Shown: piece by piece, positions 63,361 to 64,000 of the stretch
Numbering within the stretch: the stretch's first letter is position 1
Layout of the letters: each line of letters opens with the position of its first letter
From: Lachnospiraceae bacterium
GTDB lineage: Bacteria > Bacillota > Clostridia > Lachnospirales > Lachnospiraceae
Assembly: GCA_009774465.1 (NCBI GenBank)
Contig: VSNT01000003.1
Coordinates: forward strand, 1 to 64,000
Direction of reading: 5' to 3'
Length of the DNA stretch: 64,000 bases
Program-made: the position numbers and the translations under genes
The notes under the pieces: model-generated
Databases searched by the model: none
The model's input: only the letters and a program-made list of their open reading frames with translations
What the model was told of the DNA's origin: nothing

Positions 63361-63434
63361 TCATGTGATAAGTCTGTGTGATAAGACAGTTGCCTGTCTG
63401 GAAACTTTTTTAACTACAGTTGCCTTAACATCCA

Positions 63435-63463
63435 TTGTATTTCTCTCACCCTCTGCCTATAAT
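63435..63463 (+). promoter_or_regulatory. Promoter of the right-edge XRE regulator
   Basis: TTGTAT (63435-63440) and TATAAT (63458-63463) are 17 bp apart, 42 nt ahead of ATG 63505. It is divergent from the tlpA promoter, about 75 bp away. Confidence 0.65.
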
Positions 63464-63504
63464 AATCTTAAAATATAAATTCCTGGAAAGGAACGGTATC
63501 TGCT

Positions 63505-64000
63505 ATGAAGGAAATTAATATCGGCCGCATTCTTCTGGAAAACCGCCGCAGGCGAAATATCACTCAGGATGAACTGGCGGCACATATGGGCGTTTCCAAA
63601 GCCTGTGTTTCCAAATGGGAAACCGGAACTACTTACCCTGACATCACACTTCTGCCCCGGCTGGCTGCTTTTTTTAATATCAGTATTGACGAATTAATGG
63701 GCTATGAACCCCAAATGACAGTCACAGAAATCCGCAGACTGTATCAGCAGCTTTCCTGTGACTTTTCTCAAAAGCCTTTTGAACAGGTAATGACGCATTG
63801 CAGGGAAATTACAAAAAAATATTTTTCCTGTATGCCCTTACTGTTTCAGATAGGCGCTTTATATGTAAATCATTGCGCCCTTGCCGGAACTTCTGAAAAA
63901 ATATCTGTCATTATGGAAGAAGCAATGGGATTGTTTCAGAGGATAAAAGAAGAAAGTAATGACACTTCCCTTAAGGAACAGGCACTTAATATGGAAGCTT
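63505..64000 (+). CDS. XRE-family helix-turn-helix regulator, 5' part, cut by window edge
   Basis: Read directly from the sequence, this frame is open from ATG 63505 to the window end (165 codons). It has a classic HTH_3 domain at residues ~7-62 (ILLENRRRRNITQDELAAHMGVS, KWETGTTYPDITLLPRLAAFF) followed by a helical region of the kind seen in XRE regulators with TPR-like C-terminal parts. AAAGGA lies about 12 nt upstream. It is divergent from the tlpA operon, which it may regulate; that is positional inference. Confidence 0.88.
   Translation, partial: MKEINIGRILLENRRRRNITQDELAAHMGVSKACVSKWETGTTYPDITLLPRLAAFFNISIDELMGYEPQMTVTEIRRLYQQLSCDFSQKPFEQVMTHCREITKKYFSCMPLLFQIGALYVNHCALAGTSEKISVIMEEAMGLFQRIKEESNDTSLKEQALNMEA

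Overview
The window reads as a chromosome segment of a low-GC Gram-positive anaerobe of the class Clostridia, most likely family Lachnospiraceae. The support is the SCIFF peptide and its radical-SAM maturase next to a TIGR04086 membrane protein and a fused SecDF, the def-fmt-Zn protease-rsmB-rlmN-prpC-pknB-rsgA housekeeping order, a glmS ribozyme, a CIRCE-controlled groESL operon, SpoVD/FtsI-like PBPs in the dcw cluster and an Agr peptide system. Almost all genes lie on the minus strand.

Layout. 1-1000: the edge of a mobile element (serine recombinase N-terminus plus a 48-residue ORF) and a palindromic element with perfect 23-bp inverted arms. 1022-3903 (+): a three-gene ABC importer (lipoprotein binding protein, permease, ATPase) behind a consensus sigma-A promoter. 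3976-9550 (-): the 5' part of a dcw cluster (mraZ, rsmH, ftsL, a large PBP, and a second PBP that is cut off at its SxN motif) with a repeat array upstream of mraZ that looks like an MraZ operator. 9712-11742: lgt and ychF. 12006-19691: an accessory island holding a DUF1016 nuclease and a complete Wadjet system (jetABCD). 19810-34334: core genes for ribosome assembly, Ser/Thr signalling, tRNA/rRNA modification, formylation/deformylation, priA, murE and recJ. 34345-36036: a two-gene ATPase/TOPRIM-like cassette, a candidate defence system. 36200-42077: secDF, scfB, scfA (SCIFF), a CNNM/CBS transporter-like protein and TIGR04086.

42154-46719 is an Agr-type quorum-sensing locus: agrB and a previously unlisted small agrD on the plus strand, facing a GHKL kinase, a LytTR regulator and an XRE-type regulator on the minus strand. 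The AgrD core has no cysteine and suggests a serine lactone. An exact-looking 352-bp tandem duplication lies at the kinase/regulator junction and leaves both full-length genes intact.

46886-63295: hemZ-like radical SAM enzyme, glmS with its self-cleaving leader, DUF3048 lipoprotein, MBL hydrolase, RelA/SpoT, groESL, a GGDEF-like protein with an altered signature, an unrecognised protein, a hybrid kinase with two receivers, and a tlpA-CD1871A-4Fe-4S membrane protein redox operon. The right edge holds the start of an XRE regulator (+).

The defence-related content (Wadjet, DUF1016 and the ATPase/TOPRIM-like pair) sits as separate insertions between core genes. The best candidates for something less described are the cysteine-free AgrD with the duplicated agr junction, the ATPase/TOPRIM-like pair and the palindromic element at the left. 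All homology statements are from reading the sequence; no searches were run.
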